Source of the DNA: Aquilaria yunnanensis
Lineage: Eukaryota > Streptophyta > Magnoliopsida > Malvales > Thymelaeaceae
NCBI GenBank assembly: GCA_039654915.1
Contig: CM077597.1
Span: forward strand, 77,192,001 to 77,256,000
Reading direction: 5' to 3'
DNA length: 64,000 nt
Part shown: positions 9,490 through 21,128 of the stretch, in pieces
Layout of the letters: each line of letters opens with the position of its first letter
How positions within the stretch are numbered: position 1 is the stretch's first letter
Made by a program: the position numbers and the translations under genes
Notes under the pieces: model-generated
Database searches by the model: none
The model's input: the letters and a program-made list of their open reading frames with translations, nothing else
Told to the model about the DNA's origin: nothing

Positions 9490-9970
9490 GTGATGACATA
9501 TTTGATAACTTTCTTGAAGTGGGATGACTCAAGTGGCCTTGCTTGCTCGTGCTTGTTCTCAGTTCTTTTTTGTTTTGAATTTTCCCTTGTTGGCTTTTTG
9601 ATGGAAGGGATGAACTTTTTCCTTTTCGGAGTTTTTGTTACAGAGAACAGAGATCATAGCCTTCTTGAAATGAGATGATTCAAGTGGCCTTACTTGCTTG
9701 TATTTGCTCTCAGTCTCTCTTCTTTTTTTTTTTTTGGTTTTGAATTTTCCCTTGTTGGCTTTTTGATGGAAGGGATGAACTTTTTCCCTTTTTTTTTTTG
9801 GAGTTTGTGTTATGGAGAACCGAGATCGTAGCCTTCTTGAAGTGAGATGACTCAAGTAGCTTTATTTGCTTCTCAGTCTCTCTTTTTTTTGGATTTTTTT
9901 TGGATTTTCCCTTTAATGGCTTTTTGATGGAAGGGATGAACTTTTTCTTTTCGGAGTTTGTGTTGCGGAA
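9490..9970. repeat. About 160-bp tandem repeat, three copies
   Basis: GGCTTTTTGATGGAAGGGAT followed by GAACTTTTTCC occurs near 9592, 9757 and 9917, with CTTCTTGAAGTGAGATGACT-like sequence between. A related single copy in the opposite orientation is near 53200-53330. Confidence 0.85.
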
Positions 9971-10224
9971 AACTAAGAATCACTTTTTTTTTTTTTGTAT
10001 TGGGCATTTGTGAGAATTGGGAGGCCACTGAAGTCATTTAATATGAGAGCTAACTTCTTTGGAAGCTAATCCCGGACTTCTTGCAAGGATGTTGATAGCC
10101 ACTGTGAATTTTTTTTTTTTTAAGAGTTGGGATGCAACATTTGAAATCATTCTTGCTAGATTTAGTAATACTTTCAAGATCACCACTATCAAATCTCCCT
10201 TAACTTTTTATTTTCACCCACGAG

Positions 10225-10505
10225 TAGTATCATTTAGAAAGCAAAGTATGATGGCAATAATAGTTAGTACAATGGCGAAGATTGAGAGATAAAGGTAAAA
10301 ATGAAATTTTTGGTAAAAAATGGTAGAATGCACACATAATATCTTTTTGTTGGAGAACAAAAAGAATTACCGGTTGTCAAAAAGTAAAGTGTGATGACAA
10401 TAATGGATAGTATAATGGCAAAGAGTGTAAAAATGAAAAGTAGTAGAATGTACGCATTACATCTTTTTGTTGTACCAGAAAAAGAATATCAGGTGTCCAT
10501 CTAAC
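10225..10505. repeat. Two-copy 145-bp repeat
   Basis: AAAGTATGATGGCAATAATA and GTAGAATGCACACATAATAT recur with changes about 145 bases later (AAAGTGTGATGACAATAATG; GTAGAATGTACGCATTACAT). It is non-coding. Confidence 0.75.
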
Positions 10506-10817
10506 AAAGACTACACCCTAGATTCTGGACTAAATCTAGGAGATTTTTACTATTAGATTACTTTTGCAAGCTTTCAAAGATACAAGTTTATTCAAAGGAT
10601 TCCCTGTCATTCAAAAGTGTGTGCGGACTATTAGGTCAGATCTGACTTGGAGCCCTTCCAAAATTAATGTAATTCCAGCTCAAAAACTTCACTTTCAATT
10701 ACCAATCACATCGGGCCTAGCAACTTGGACTCGACCAACTGTTGGACCTTGAGTTTCAATATGACAGAATTTTCAGTTACATTTGGGATTTGGGTCACAC
10801 CAACTTGGAAGAGAAGG

Positions 10818-11000
10818 TCACTTGGTCTTTGCTACTATTGATATAGATGATAGCAGAATGCCTTCTTCAGCAAAGACTGTGATTAACTTTCCTTCAAAAA
10901 TGAATTTCATTTTTTGGTGTAATGAGGAGGGAATTACTCCGGCCATATTTTCTATCTTGGACTCTATATCTATGAGACGTCCTTCGGTTTGTTCTGCCAT
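10818..11000 (-). pseudogene. Gag-protease deletion scar of Ogre-1
   Basis: The 60-residue frame starts MAEQTEGRLIDIESKIE, matching the first residues of Ogre-2 gag at 57691, then continues directly with MAGVIPSSLHQKMKFI, matching the end of the protease region at about 60292-60390. About 2.6 kb of gag and protease coding sequence is missing at the junction. The frame stays open across it. What follows on the minus strand down to about 10500 has stops and no recognised match. Confidence 0.85.
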
Positions 11001-11049
11001 TAGTCTTGTTTGGAGCCGAGTTGGATATCGATGTTGAGGTCCAATTTTA

Positions 11050-11480
11050 CCTTTTTAAAGGAATATTTATTTTATTAGATTCTATGCGTATATGATTGAT
11101 GTGATGGATGCATGCAATGAGATTATGTTTTTATCAAAATTTATATGCACGTGATTGATGTAATGGAATGCATGCAATGAGATTATTTTTATCAGATTTT
11201 ATATGCGTGTGATTGATGTAATGGATGCATGCAATATAAAGTGAGATTATGTTTTTATCAGACTTTATATGCACGTGATTAATGTAATGGAATGCATGCA
11301 ATGAGATTATTTTTATCAGATTTTATATGCATGTGATTAATGTAATGGAATGCATGCAATGAGATTATTTTTATCAGATTTTATATGCGTGTGATTGATG
11401 TAATGGAATGCATGCAATGAGATTATTTTTATCATACTTTATATGCACGTGATTAATGTAATGGAATGCATGCAATGAGT
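11050..11480. repeat. About 60-bp tandem repeat, seven copies, in the ORF1-gag spacer
   Basis: The unit is GATTGATGTAATGGAATGCA TGCAATGAGATTATTTTTATCAGATTTTATATGCGT. A single related unit (in the other orientation) lies in the Ogre-2 spacer at about 57570-57630, just before gag. So this spacer was amplified in Ogre-1. Confidence 0.9.
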
Positions 11481-11739
11481 GAGTTTGCTTATCCATTATC
11501 GTAGAACTTCAAAACTTTTAGTTGTCATTATAAAGACCAAAAAGTTAGCATAATTTGATGCGTGGTTTTGATGCATGAAGAATAATTGCACAAGAAAGAT
11601 AAGGTTATTAATAAGTTAAATAGCAATTAACAACTCATGAAGTATTATGGAAAAATGAATTTAAACCATAAATATAAGACACGAAGAAAATAAAAGTGTA
11701 GAGCAACAACATAGCATAACAAGGACGTGCTTATGGCGT
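11481..11739. other. Ogre-1 spacer where ORF1 would be; no gene
   Basis: By position this should hold the ORF1 found in Ogre-2 (55809-57503). Only about 260 bases of AT-rich non-coding sequence are present, so ORF1 is deleted. Confidence 0.6.
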
Positions 11740-12197
11740 TGGTAAAATGGTAGAAATTCTATGGTTAGTTCTATGGTTAAGTGGGGAGTTCTATATGCAT
11801 AAGGTAGCTTATCAAAAAGGCAAGGGATAGTTCCCGAATCCCGTCACTAAATCATAGTGACGGCCCGATTCCTTACCCTCTAGGGTTAATGTAAGGAATG
11901 GATTAATTCGAGTCGTAGCTTTTCGTGGGCCCATGCAGAGACTAACCGTCTCAGAAGGCAATACACTACTTTGCTACTTTGAAACTGGTGAAGGCTTGGA
12001 GACCGTGGCCTCACAAGGACAGCAACACCAATTCCGCTTAAAAAGAATCGTGTTTGATTTAAGGAAGCTCGGGTATAGAGCTTCATATTGTGAATGCATT
12101 ATGCATGTTTAGAATAAGTAAATATAACATATAAATCCACATAATAAGCAAAGTAAATCAAAACAAATCAACTTTAGGCTCGACTCACTAACGTGGA
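11740..12197 (-). other. 5' leader of Ogre-1
   Basis: Matches the Ogre-2 leader at 55211-55610 with few changes, including a 66-codon open frame (11886-12086). In that frame I count seven base changes against Ogre-2, five of which change the amino acid, so there is no sign of selection on a peptide. The conservation more likely reflects recent common origin, or RNA functions such as packaging. Confidence 0.75.
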
Positions 12198-12216
12198 GTC
12201 CCCAGTGGAGTCGCCA
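12198..12216 (-). other. Primer binding site of Ogre-1 (Ogre type, reported as tRNA-Arg)
   Basis: Minus-strand TGGCGACTCCACTGGGGAC begins three bases after the LTR end (TTGCCACA, then GCT). The same motif at the same place is in Ogre-2 (55192-55210). Ogre elements are reported to prime from tRNA-Arg; the tRNA match was not checked here. Confidence 0.8.
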
Positions 12217-12495
12217 AGCTGTGGCAACGTCGGGTTTTCGGGAGTCGCCACCAATCAGTTTTCTTAGGTCGATTGGTCACCTTAAAATTGGTCTGTGAGA
12301 GTTCGGGGATCGGGAGTACGGTTACGTTAAAACAACTTTGTTAAAACGCCCAAAAATTGGCACCTTAGTTGATTTTAATTTTGTTTTGCTTTGCTTTTAA
12401 ATAATTCTCAGTTAATTTTCAAAATTAGAAATTTTAACTGGATTAGTCGAAATGTGGATTTTTAAATTAATTAATTTGTATGAAATTTTATACTT

Positions 12496-12582
12496 CCGAA
12501 CCATGGACTCTGCCGAGTCATTTGGACACGGAAGATTTTTGATTCCGAACCATGGACTCTGCCGAGTCATTTGGACACGGAA
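12496..12582. repeat. Directly repeated motif in the Ogre-1 LTR
   Basis: GAACCATGGACTCTGCCGAG followed by TCATTTGGACACGGAA occurs twice in a row, flanked by TTCCG...CGGAA, which can pair. ACTC...GAGT inside each copy can form a small hairpin. It lies in the R/U5 part of the LTR. Confidence 0.8.
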
Positions 12583-14165
12583 TTTGGTGAACTTTTAAAT
12601 AATTTAATCCATATTGTAAATATGGATTTTTATCTTTTTTTTTATTTAATTTATTTAATTAAAAGGGTGATATTTTTTTTAAACCGCAGATCCTGACGGA
12701 TCATCCGGATATGTAAGTTGATTTAATTTATAGTTAATTATTTAATTCTTATTTTTATGGAATTAATTATTAGTTTAATTACTAATTCGTAATTCTTTTT
12801 GTTATAGAATTTTTAGATTCATTAATAATCTAAAAATTTTTATTTTCTATATTTTTCTTTCTTTTCTTTCTTTTCCTTCTTATCTTTCTTATCTTATCTT
12901 ATCTTTCTTATCTTTATTATCTTTTTCTTATCTTTCTTATCTTTTTCTTATCTTGTTTTAATTTTCTTTTTGTTTTCTTGTTTAATGAAAAATATTTATT
13001 ATTTTAGTGGATTTAAAAGTTATATTTTAAATAAATCAGTAAAATATAAAGTCTTAATTTTCATGTATTTTTTTAAACAGGTTTTATTTTTATTTTTTTA
13101 TTATTTTTACTGGATAAAAATAACTATTAAAATTAATTTTAACTTTTTGTTATCTTTAAAGAATTAAAAACATGTATATAAAAATAAAAATAATTGGCTT
13201 TTTTAAAAATAATTTTTATTAGCCTTAATAATTAATTACAAAATAATCTTCTTTTAATTTTCATTTATTTATTAATTAGTAAAGGGTAAAGGTGAATTAA
13301 ATAAAAAAATTATATAAAGAAAAAAATTAATAATAATAAAGTGGGGCTTTTTGGCCATCCACTTTAAAAATAATAATAAATGTTAGCAAAGTTAATTAAA
13401 TTAATTGTTAAACAACAATAATAAAAAGTTAGTCAAGTTAATTAAATTAATTAATTAACCACAATAATAAAAAGTTAGCCAAGTTAATTAAATTAATTAA
13501 TTAACAACAGTAAAAAGTTAGCCAAGTTAATTAAATTAATTAACAACAATAAATAAAAAGTTAGCCAAATTAATTAAATTAATTAATTAACAAAAATAAT
13601 AAAAAGCTAGCCAAGTTAATTAAATTAATTAATTAACAACAATAATAAAAGTTAGCCAAGTTAATTAAATTAATTAATTAACAACAATAATAAAAGTTAA
13701 TTAATTGTTAACAACAATTATAAAAGTTAGTAATAATGCAAAAATTAAAAGGTTAGTAACAATAATAGTATTAAAAGTTAGTTGTTAGTAAGTTAATAAC
13801 AACAATAAAAAAAGGGGTTAGTAATAAACAAATAATAAACAAACAAGTAAAAATTAAAAGGGTTAGTAATTAATTCTGCAAGAATAAAATACAAAGTTAG
13901 TGACCAAAGTGAAAGAAGTTGAAAAGATGAAGGATTAAATGAGAGTTGTACCCTTGATTTTAAATTCTGAATTCTGAGAAAACAGAAACAGAGGACGCGC
14001 GATGGGGGAAAGAAGATGGCTTAATCGTCAAAATGAAAAGTTTTGAGATTTTCTGAGGAAAGGAAGGAGAGCTAGGGACTAAGGCTGTAATTTTTTCTAT
14101 TTTAAAAACGGAGCTCTAAGCTTTTCTTTCTATTTTTCTCTGTGTTCAGCACAAAATTTGGGGGG

Positions 14166-14174
14166 CTATTTATA
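14166..14174 (-). promoter_or_regulatory. TATA box of the Ogre-1 LTR (5' copy)
   Basis: Same CTATAAATAG as in the other LTR. In this copy it would drive the genomic transcript leftwards. Confidence 0.65.
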
Positions 14175-14679
14175 GAGGAAGTTTAGCTGAACTGTTGATG
14201 GATAAATTAATAAAAAATTTCAAACTTATCTCTTAAATTGGTAAAATGACAATTTTAGTTCTTTACGTCTCTCAGCCTCAGGATAAGTTCCTGAAGCTTC
14301 TGATTTTGACAATTTTGTCGTTTTCTGTCAATTTGAGCCAAAAACGTCGGCAGGCTCAAAATTTTATGTGACAAACTACCAAATGCTCCTGGAACTTTTA
14401 GAATTTATCAATTTTTTCCGAAACTTCTCAATTTTGTCATTTTTACCTCAAACTTTTAATTTTTTGTCATTTTTTTCATGAAATTTTATTTTATTTCAAA
14501 CATACACATATTCACACATATATCATTTTAAATCAAATTTTCACAAAACAAAAATATATTTTAAACTAATTAAATTTTTTTTTTAATAATAATAGTAATA
14601 TATTTTTTTTTAAATTAATTTTTTTTAATAAAATTTTTTTCAAAATTTTAAAACACCCGGACGAAATTGGGTGTCAACA

Positions 14680-14887
14680 AGGAGCTTTTGGCCATTGTGG
14701 ATCGTAGAGAAAAGGTTTTACACAACAAAGTCATTTAATTGGTAAAGGTTATTTGGAATAATCATGGAGAGCAAGAAGCAACCTGGGAAGTTGAGGATGA
14801 GCCTCGGAAGAAGTATCCCTAGCTTTGAGGTACTTCTTAACACCCTCTTTCAAATTTGGGAACAAATTTATTTTAAGGGGAGGAGGC
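14680..14887 (+). pseudogene. Chromovirus pol 3' end: chromodomain remnant and polypurine tract (element B)
   Basis: The plus strand reads VDRREKVLHNK, a stop, then LVKVIWNNHGEQEATWEVED and RKKYP: the chromodomain tail found at the C-terminus of chromovirus integrase. A purine-rich TTAAGGGGAGGAGG follows, then an LTR start at 14888. The rest of the gene was cut off by the Ogre-1 insertion. Confidence 0.8.
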
Positions 14888-17800
14888 TGTAATAACCCTA
14901 AAAATTAAGAAAATAGAAAATTTCCAAATTACCCTAAATGCAAAAATTACCCTTTTAGCCTTAAGGGTCTTTACCAATTTAGAAAATCAACATAAAATTA
15001 AAAATCTTGATGCTTAGATAATTTCTTTAGTGGTCGTTAAATCAAATTTCAATCCGGAAGCTCAAAGTCATTTTCTTTAAGCTAAGGGCATTTTTTTCAT
15101 TTCCAACCAAGCATCGAATCATAAATCTGAGAGTACTATTAGATTCTTCTCATGAAAATAAGTCAAAATAAATTTGTTTCACTCAATTTTGAATTCGTTT
15201 ACTTAGGTTTTCAAAAATTTAGCCTACACGCGTGTACGGTGTAAACCGGGTTCGTGCTTTTGTTGTATAGAATAAGTTCCCAGCTAACCCTAATTTTTTT
15301 TAAAATAAATAAATAAATAGGATCCAGCCGCAACACCTTTAGAATAATAAAATTGAAAAATTAATTCAATATATCATTACTTCTGTTTTCTTTAATTAAA
15401 TCACATTGAATATTATCCTACCATTATTCTTTTTCTTTCCTTTTTCATTTTTCCCCATGTTCCTACATTGCCAAGAGCCTGTTGAAACTAAACCTAGACA
15501 AACTAATCTATTCTTTTCTTCTCCCCCACCAACCGCCACCTATGCCACAAGAAGAAAATTGGATTTCTTGCAGGAAGGTCATCCATAATTCTTTGGTCCC
15601 CTTTACGCCGGTTGTTTGTCTTCGCTTAGTCCTGCATCAAACCATGTAAGTCCAGCCATTCATGCTTTGATTCTTGGTTCTTCCAAAGTATTGGAACATT
15701 AATTTAATTCTATATTTTTGCCTTGATTTATTAAGTTGAAGGAAAACTCCATTCGGACACTAAAAGCGATCATACGCTTACCGACGATCCCAAATTCATT
15801 CGTGTGACTCTAAATCTTTCTATATCACTCTTTCAATTTTTTTTCCAGCACCTAAAGCCTTATATCGTTCCTATAAACTTTTTGGTAGAATATTGTTAAG
15901 CCAACTTTTAGGTTTTTGCCCTCGTTTCCGGTGCAATCGGGTCCATACTTGCTCCTAAGCCCCGGTAAGCCACCGTAGCTTTTTTTAAATTATTTTGGCT
16001 GCCAATTTCAAATCTTACAGCCTTAATAATTCTCTTTTCCTTGCTGTCCATGTTGTTATAAAGGGTTAGAAAATCCTTACTTGAAGGTTTCGTACTTCTT
16101 TGGACTCTCGGAGTGCCAAAGATCCCGAAAACACATCAATAAACAAAATAAAATTTTTTTCCTTCTAAGATTAGTTTTTATAGCCCCTAAATGAGCTTAT
16201 AACTCAGTGTATTGGCTGCTGTACTTTTAGGATCAATATCAAGAAGACTCCCGACATTATCCCGAATAGATACGAGGCCACCGGAGACACCTATAGACCC
16301 CTTTTGCTAACTAGGTAAAATTTCAGCCTAGATATCAAGAATATAAACCTTCCAAGTACTATTCAGGAAATTTCTAGTTTTTAGCATATTTTTCTAATTT
16401 TCTACCTTACTAAATTTTTGTAGGACTATTCTAAGAAATTACCCCATTTCATTATGCTTTCTATACTCGGTATGTGGGAAGAGCGGGTTACTTCTCGTGG
16501 GCCTTCTTAGGTCCAAAATAAGCATCAACCCGATAATAAATTTTGAGTAAACAATTAGGCTAAACAAAATCTTTAATTGCGTGAGCAACATCGGTAAGGT
16601 AATTAATTAGTTTTTCTAGATTTTTATTTTATTTTATTTTAGTTCTCTTCCATTGAGATGTAATTTTTGCTGGTTGGTTGCATGGTTGTAGTGATGTGAT
16701 ATATGATGTATGTTTGGCGCTAGTATCATAGTAGGACCATTTGTAACAAAAATTAAATTAGAAGTATGCTAGGATCGGTTAAATAACCCGTTAGTATCAA
16801 GTTTAGGGCCGGTAAGACAAGCACCGCTAGTACCATGTTTAGGGCCAACAAGCTCGCTAGCAGCATGATAAGTTTGAAAGCAACCGTTAGTGGCATGTTA
16901 GGGCCGTAACAAATTACTATAAGCCGGTAGATAACGGATTAGGAGCGTAAATGCTAAATGACCAACTTAGAAAGAATTCACAAGAGATGAGATGAACATT
17001 TATCATAAATACACTTAAAACGATATTACTGATTGTTATGACATCATGTAATACTAAGCTAAGATAACAAGATAAAAGAAATAGGACGCACTATAATCAT
17101 GGCACTTGACTAAAAATGGCTAAAATAAAATGAGCTAAGGTCTTGCATCAATTGGCTATTGCATATGATTGATGTTGTCATACACAAGACTGCATTAAAT
17201 AAAGGATTTGTTGAGTAAGATAAAACACGAGACATCCATGGTTGGCGATGGACCATATCTACATGATCTGATGAGCCGTAAATTTAGAAGAGAGGTTCGA
17301 ACAGATGATTTGAACCCGAGAGGCATGTTAGGGTGGCGGCAGACTATCCCTAGTCATAACCAGATAGTGATATAGAGTATGAAGATATGATTGTGTGCTG
17401 CTAGACCATAGCTGGCGGGGGACCATGCTTATGGCTGGCATCATGAAAGGCTCCACCTTGGCGTAGGTATCCCGAGAGGCTTTGACTTGGTGGCATCCCT
17501 AGTGGCACTACCTAAGAGTTATCCTGAGAGTGGGTAAAGTACACACTCACCACCCTAGGTTCATCTGACAACATTTAAGTATTGGATTAAATGATTGATC
17601 AATAAGATATAATTTAAATAGAAAAATGAATTATGTATATGCATAGTAGTTCAAGCATGCTAGTAGGACTTTAATATTGTTGTCATGATGTTGTATGAAA
17701 TTGTTCTTTAATTAACTTGCTATAACTTAAATTTTATTTTTCACTGTTATTTGTTGCGGGGATTTTAGGACCCACATGATGGGCTTGATACTTCCCCCTT

Positions 17801-18148
17801 ACCGAGCAAGTTGTGCTCACCCCTCATTCTAACATGTTTTCTTAGGTGAGTACTATGAGAAGACAGAGTACACTAAACCATATAATGAGGTTTAGGATGT
17901 GGAGTAAACTGATTGAGGGTACGCTGTAGCCCCTCAAAAGTAAAACTGGCTAGGACTAGGTTTCAACTTTGTGTTATTTGATTTCTAAAGAGACATGCGG
18001 TTTGTTTAAATTGGCATATTATTAATATATTAGTTTTCCTGGGATTGTCACTTAATTACTCTGATTTCATTTAATACTCTTTTTATTTGGAAAATAGATT
18101 AAAAGAAAATGTTTTACCTCATATTTCTTAAATTATTTTTAATTAAAT
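14888..18148 (+). repeat. LTR of chromovirus family B, copy 1 (lacks its last ~75 bp)
   Basis: Starts TGTAATAACCCTAAAAATTA after a polypurine tract. It is colinear with the solo LTR at 45459-49102 and with the copies at 24021-27309 and 31863-34436. At 18148 it stops matching and joins an inverted LTR end. It holds no genes; the short open frames in it are not conserved between copies. Confidence 0.85.
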
Positions 18149-18223
18149 GCTCTGATACCAAACTGTAACGCCACCAATTTTATGAACCTTAATTTTAAAA
18201 GATATTTTAAATTTCCAGAATTA
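18149..18223 (-). repeat. Inverted fragment: primer binding site plus LTR-B end
   Basis: GCTCTGATACCAAAC is the reverse complement of a tRNA-Met primer binding site (GTTTGGTATCAGAGC). It is followed by TGTAACGCCACCAATTTTAT, the reverse complement of the family B LTR end. So a small inversion joins LTR copy 1 to a second LTR that lacks its first ~410 bases. Confidence 0.75.
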
Positions 18224-18537
18224 TAATAAATAAATAAATAGCCTCCAACCGCAACACCTTTAGAATAATAAAATTAAAAAAGTAATTCAATATATCGTTA
18301 CTTCTATTTTCTTTAATTAAATCACATTGAATATTATCACGCCATTATTCATTTTCTTTCCTTTTTCATTTTTCCCCATGTTCCTACATTGCTAAGAGCC
18401 TGTTGAAACTAAACCTAGGAAAATTAATCTATTATTTTCTTCTCCCCCATCAACCCGCTGCCTATGCCACAAGAAGAAAATTGGATTTCTTGGAAGAAGG
18501 CCATCCAAAATTCTTTGGCCCCTTTGCGCCTGTTGTT
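18224..18537 (+). repeat. LTR-B copy 2, first part (split by element D)
   Basis: Matches 15305-15610. Its continuation is at 31863, after element D: both pieces together reproduce the uninterrupted sequence TTGTTTGTCTTCGCTTAGTC found at 15610. TTGTT at 18533-18537 is the target duplication of element D. Confidence 0.9.
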
Positions 18538-21128
18538 TGTGACAACTCTCCTAGTCAATAACATGTTTTAACCAAGTAAGTATTTTTATTATTATGAAAG
18601 TGTCTTTACTTAAGTACCACAAGTCAGCACCTTGTTACTCAAGAAAGACAAGCTAAGTTAAGATAATGAGTTTCTAAGTGTGGTTTGGTACCTAAAAGTC
18701 AAAAGGGGGAAAAATGGTAATTTTGACCCAAGTGAATAACATGACTATAATTTGGATAAAATTATGGTCATTTAAGAAATTTTACCTAATTAAGTCAAGA
18801 CCATTAGTTATCCTAGCTATTAGAACCCTCTTTGAAGGAAAAGAGTAAAAAGTTGCACTAAGTGCTCAATTGAGCCATTTATGTCTTAAGTGGCTTAAGT
18901 GTCCAAGAGGCTTGGTGTAAGGGGCTTTCGGGCATCCTTTCGAACCAAGGAGGGATGGTTTTAAGTGAGTGTTTAGTTCCCCAAGTAAAAAAATGAGAAC
19001 TTGAAGGTCAAGGAGGAAGAAAACAAAGGGTATACTTTAGTGGATGGTTAAGATATTTTTGGGCTAGTGGACTTCTTTTACCATTTGATTTCTTTCCCAA
19101 AATTCATACCTCCCTCTCTCGACCAGACTTTTTTCTCCAAAGCTCCCAAATTCTACAAATTTCCATTGAATTTGAAGACCCCTAGGTGATTACAAGAAGC
19201 CTCAAACTCCTTTTTGGTGTTCTTGCTTCAATCTAGCTCTTTGATCCTTATTCTAGACTTGAAACATATGGTAAGCTTCTTGGTTTTATTTGGGCTGGTT
19301 CTACATTGTTTGTGTAGCTAGAAATGGTTTTGATTTGAGGTTCTTGGTGCCATATCACGTTGGTTTTACGATTGGGACTCAAGAGAGCTTGGTTAAGCTC
19401 AAGTATGCTTGTGCTTTGATTCTTGCTTTGTGGCTGAATTTGAGGTAAGGGTTCAAGTTAATTTAGCACAAATAATGCATAGAAATGTAGTGTTATGTGT
19501 GGGAATGAATTAGAAACAAGACCCATGTGAATTGGACTTGGGATGGGAAAGTTTGAGCAAGTTTCGTGCAAGTTCGCACATTGTTGTGCAATGCTGTAAT
19601 GCATTGGTGACGCGCCAAGCCGGAGATGCGTCATTGTTAGACATCAGGATTCTATAGCATTGATTCCTTTGGTGATGCATCGCCGATGGCGTCGCCAAGG
19701 TATTAATCCCTTAAGCTCGAGGCATCCTAAGAATGCCTCAAACTCTTTGTTATCATCCCTAGGCTAATTTAAGATGTTGCGTAGCCTTGGTTGGGTCTTA
19801 GACTCATTCCTAAGTTAAGAATTATGTATTATTTAAGAGGTAGATAAGTATTGTGGTTAAGGTAGAGCTAAGTAGAGTGGCTAAGGGCTAAAAGTGCTCA
19901 AGCTGTCAAGAGGGTACTAAGGGGGCTTAGGTTGATTGTAGAGGCTACATTGGCCTGGAAGAAAAAAGGTCTTAAACCTAAGGGAATTCATTAAGAAACC
20001 TAAGAAAATCCCAACTGAACCATTTGGTTTGGTGAGTGAGCCACCAAGGAGCTTAAAGCTAAGCTCCAAGAACTTTGTAAGTTAAACCACATAAGATGGC
20101 TACCCTGTGCAATAAATTGAGGGTAAGACGGGTAAGTTTTGAGAACAGATGACGACCTACTCTAGGACTCGTAAGTGGCACTTAAGGGACGTAAAGTATT
20201 CGGGATACATGGGCTAGTGTCTTAGGTACCTCTTCCATTTGAGCTCACGGCAAGTGTAAGGCACTTAAGGTGCAAGAAGTCCCAATGATTGTGTGAATTG
20301 CATATCATACATTCATGCGTTGCATATCTTCCATGTTGTTGTCTTGAGTTGCTTGTTGGTTGATTACTTGATTGTTTGTTTGTCATGTTTGTATGCTTGT
20401 TCACTTGCTATCTTCTCTACAGATACCTCAAGGGACCCTTACTGAGTACATTCATGTACTCATTTTCTTAAGTTTGTTGTGTAGGTTCTAACACCGGGCC
20501 TAACAACTAGTGAATAGTTGTGGTCTAAGATTCCTCTTTTTGCAGTTACTCTTTCCTTAGAACCCTTGTGATTCTAAGCTTGTAGACTAAGTTAAGTACT
20601 AACTAAGTTTTATACCTTTACAGCATAGAGGCTAAGTGGTGCACAAGGACTAAGGAAAGGCTTGCACTTGGAGCTTTCATAGCTCAAAGGTGGGGCTCAA
20701 GTAAAGGATCTTAGTTAGGTTTTTGTCTCATGTATATAGTACCTTGTGTACTAAGATGTTGTCTCTATTAGGATACATTGTGGTGTAAAACCATTCAGTT
20801 ACTTTTGGGTGCATGCTAGTGATGTTAAGTGTGCACAAACTATTACTTAAGGTTGAAGTAACTAGTATTTTATTTTCTTGGAACGATTTAAGTAAGTTTT
20901 AAATGAAATGCTAGAGCAATTTTTTTGAAATTGTTTACATATTTGTTTGCATTGCTAGGACAAAAGCATGCATATCTTGTGCAGGGTAGGTTAAGAAACT
21001 AGTTGCACATAAATTGTTTTAATATTACTGATGAGTAATAGTTAGCCAATAGTAACTAAGTGGGATTCATAGTTCCTATGAGCCTACAAGCTAAGTAATT
21101 CAGGGCGTTAGGACCTTGTTCCGCGACA
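18538..21128 (+). repeat. 5' LTR of element D, 2591 bp
   Basis: Starts TGTGACAACTCTCC and ends TTCCGCGACA. It differs from the 3' LTR by scattered substitutions and small indels. The segment near 19600-19700 (GTGACGCGCC, GGCGTCGCCAAGG) is a decayed form of a CpG-rich motif block that is better kept in the solo LTR at 41030-41170. Confidence 0.9.

Larger units (their letters stand above)
1..14679 (-). mobile_element. Ogre-1: Ogre/Tat-like LTR retrotransposon carrying extra genes, 3' end off the window
   Basis: Read on the minus strand the order is: 5' LTR (14679 to 12220), primer binding site, leader, a gag/protease deletion scar, several tandem arrays, three zinc-finger reading frames, a LOG-like reading frame, more tandem arrays, polypurine tract, 3' LTR (1760 to beyond position 1). 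Both LTR copies start TGTTGACACCC, a start typical of Tat/Ogre LTRs. The parts of the LTRs present in both copies appear identical in every stretch compared, so the insertion is recent. No RT, RNase H or integrase remains between the LTRs, so it must have moved with proteins supplied in trans, presumably from a relative such as the element at 55189-64000, whose leader it shares. It inserted just before the 3' end of a chromovirus pol gene; AGGAG at 14680-14684 is the likely target duplication, with the partner outside the window. Confidence 0.85.
12220..14679 (-). repeat. 5' LTR of Ogre-1, 2460 bp
   Basis: Bounded by TG...CA: the minus strand starts TGTTGACACCC at 14679 and ends GTTGCCACA at 12220, next to the primer binding site. 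It contains a TATA box at 14166-14174, a 46-bp tandem array at 13384-13719, pyrimidine tracts near 12850-12960, and two copies of a 41-bp motif near 12496-12582. Confidence 0.93.

Noticed and set aside
11886..12086. 66-codon frame conserved between the leaders of Ogre-1 and Ogre-2
   Set aside because: Five of seven base differences change the residue, so there is no sign of selection for a peptide.
20222..20404. Minus-strand frame in the D LTR, partly repeated at 30892-31185
   Set aside because: Lengths and starts differ between copies; no protein family signal.
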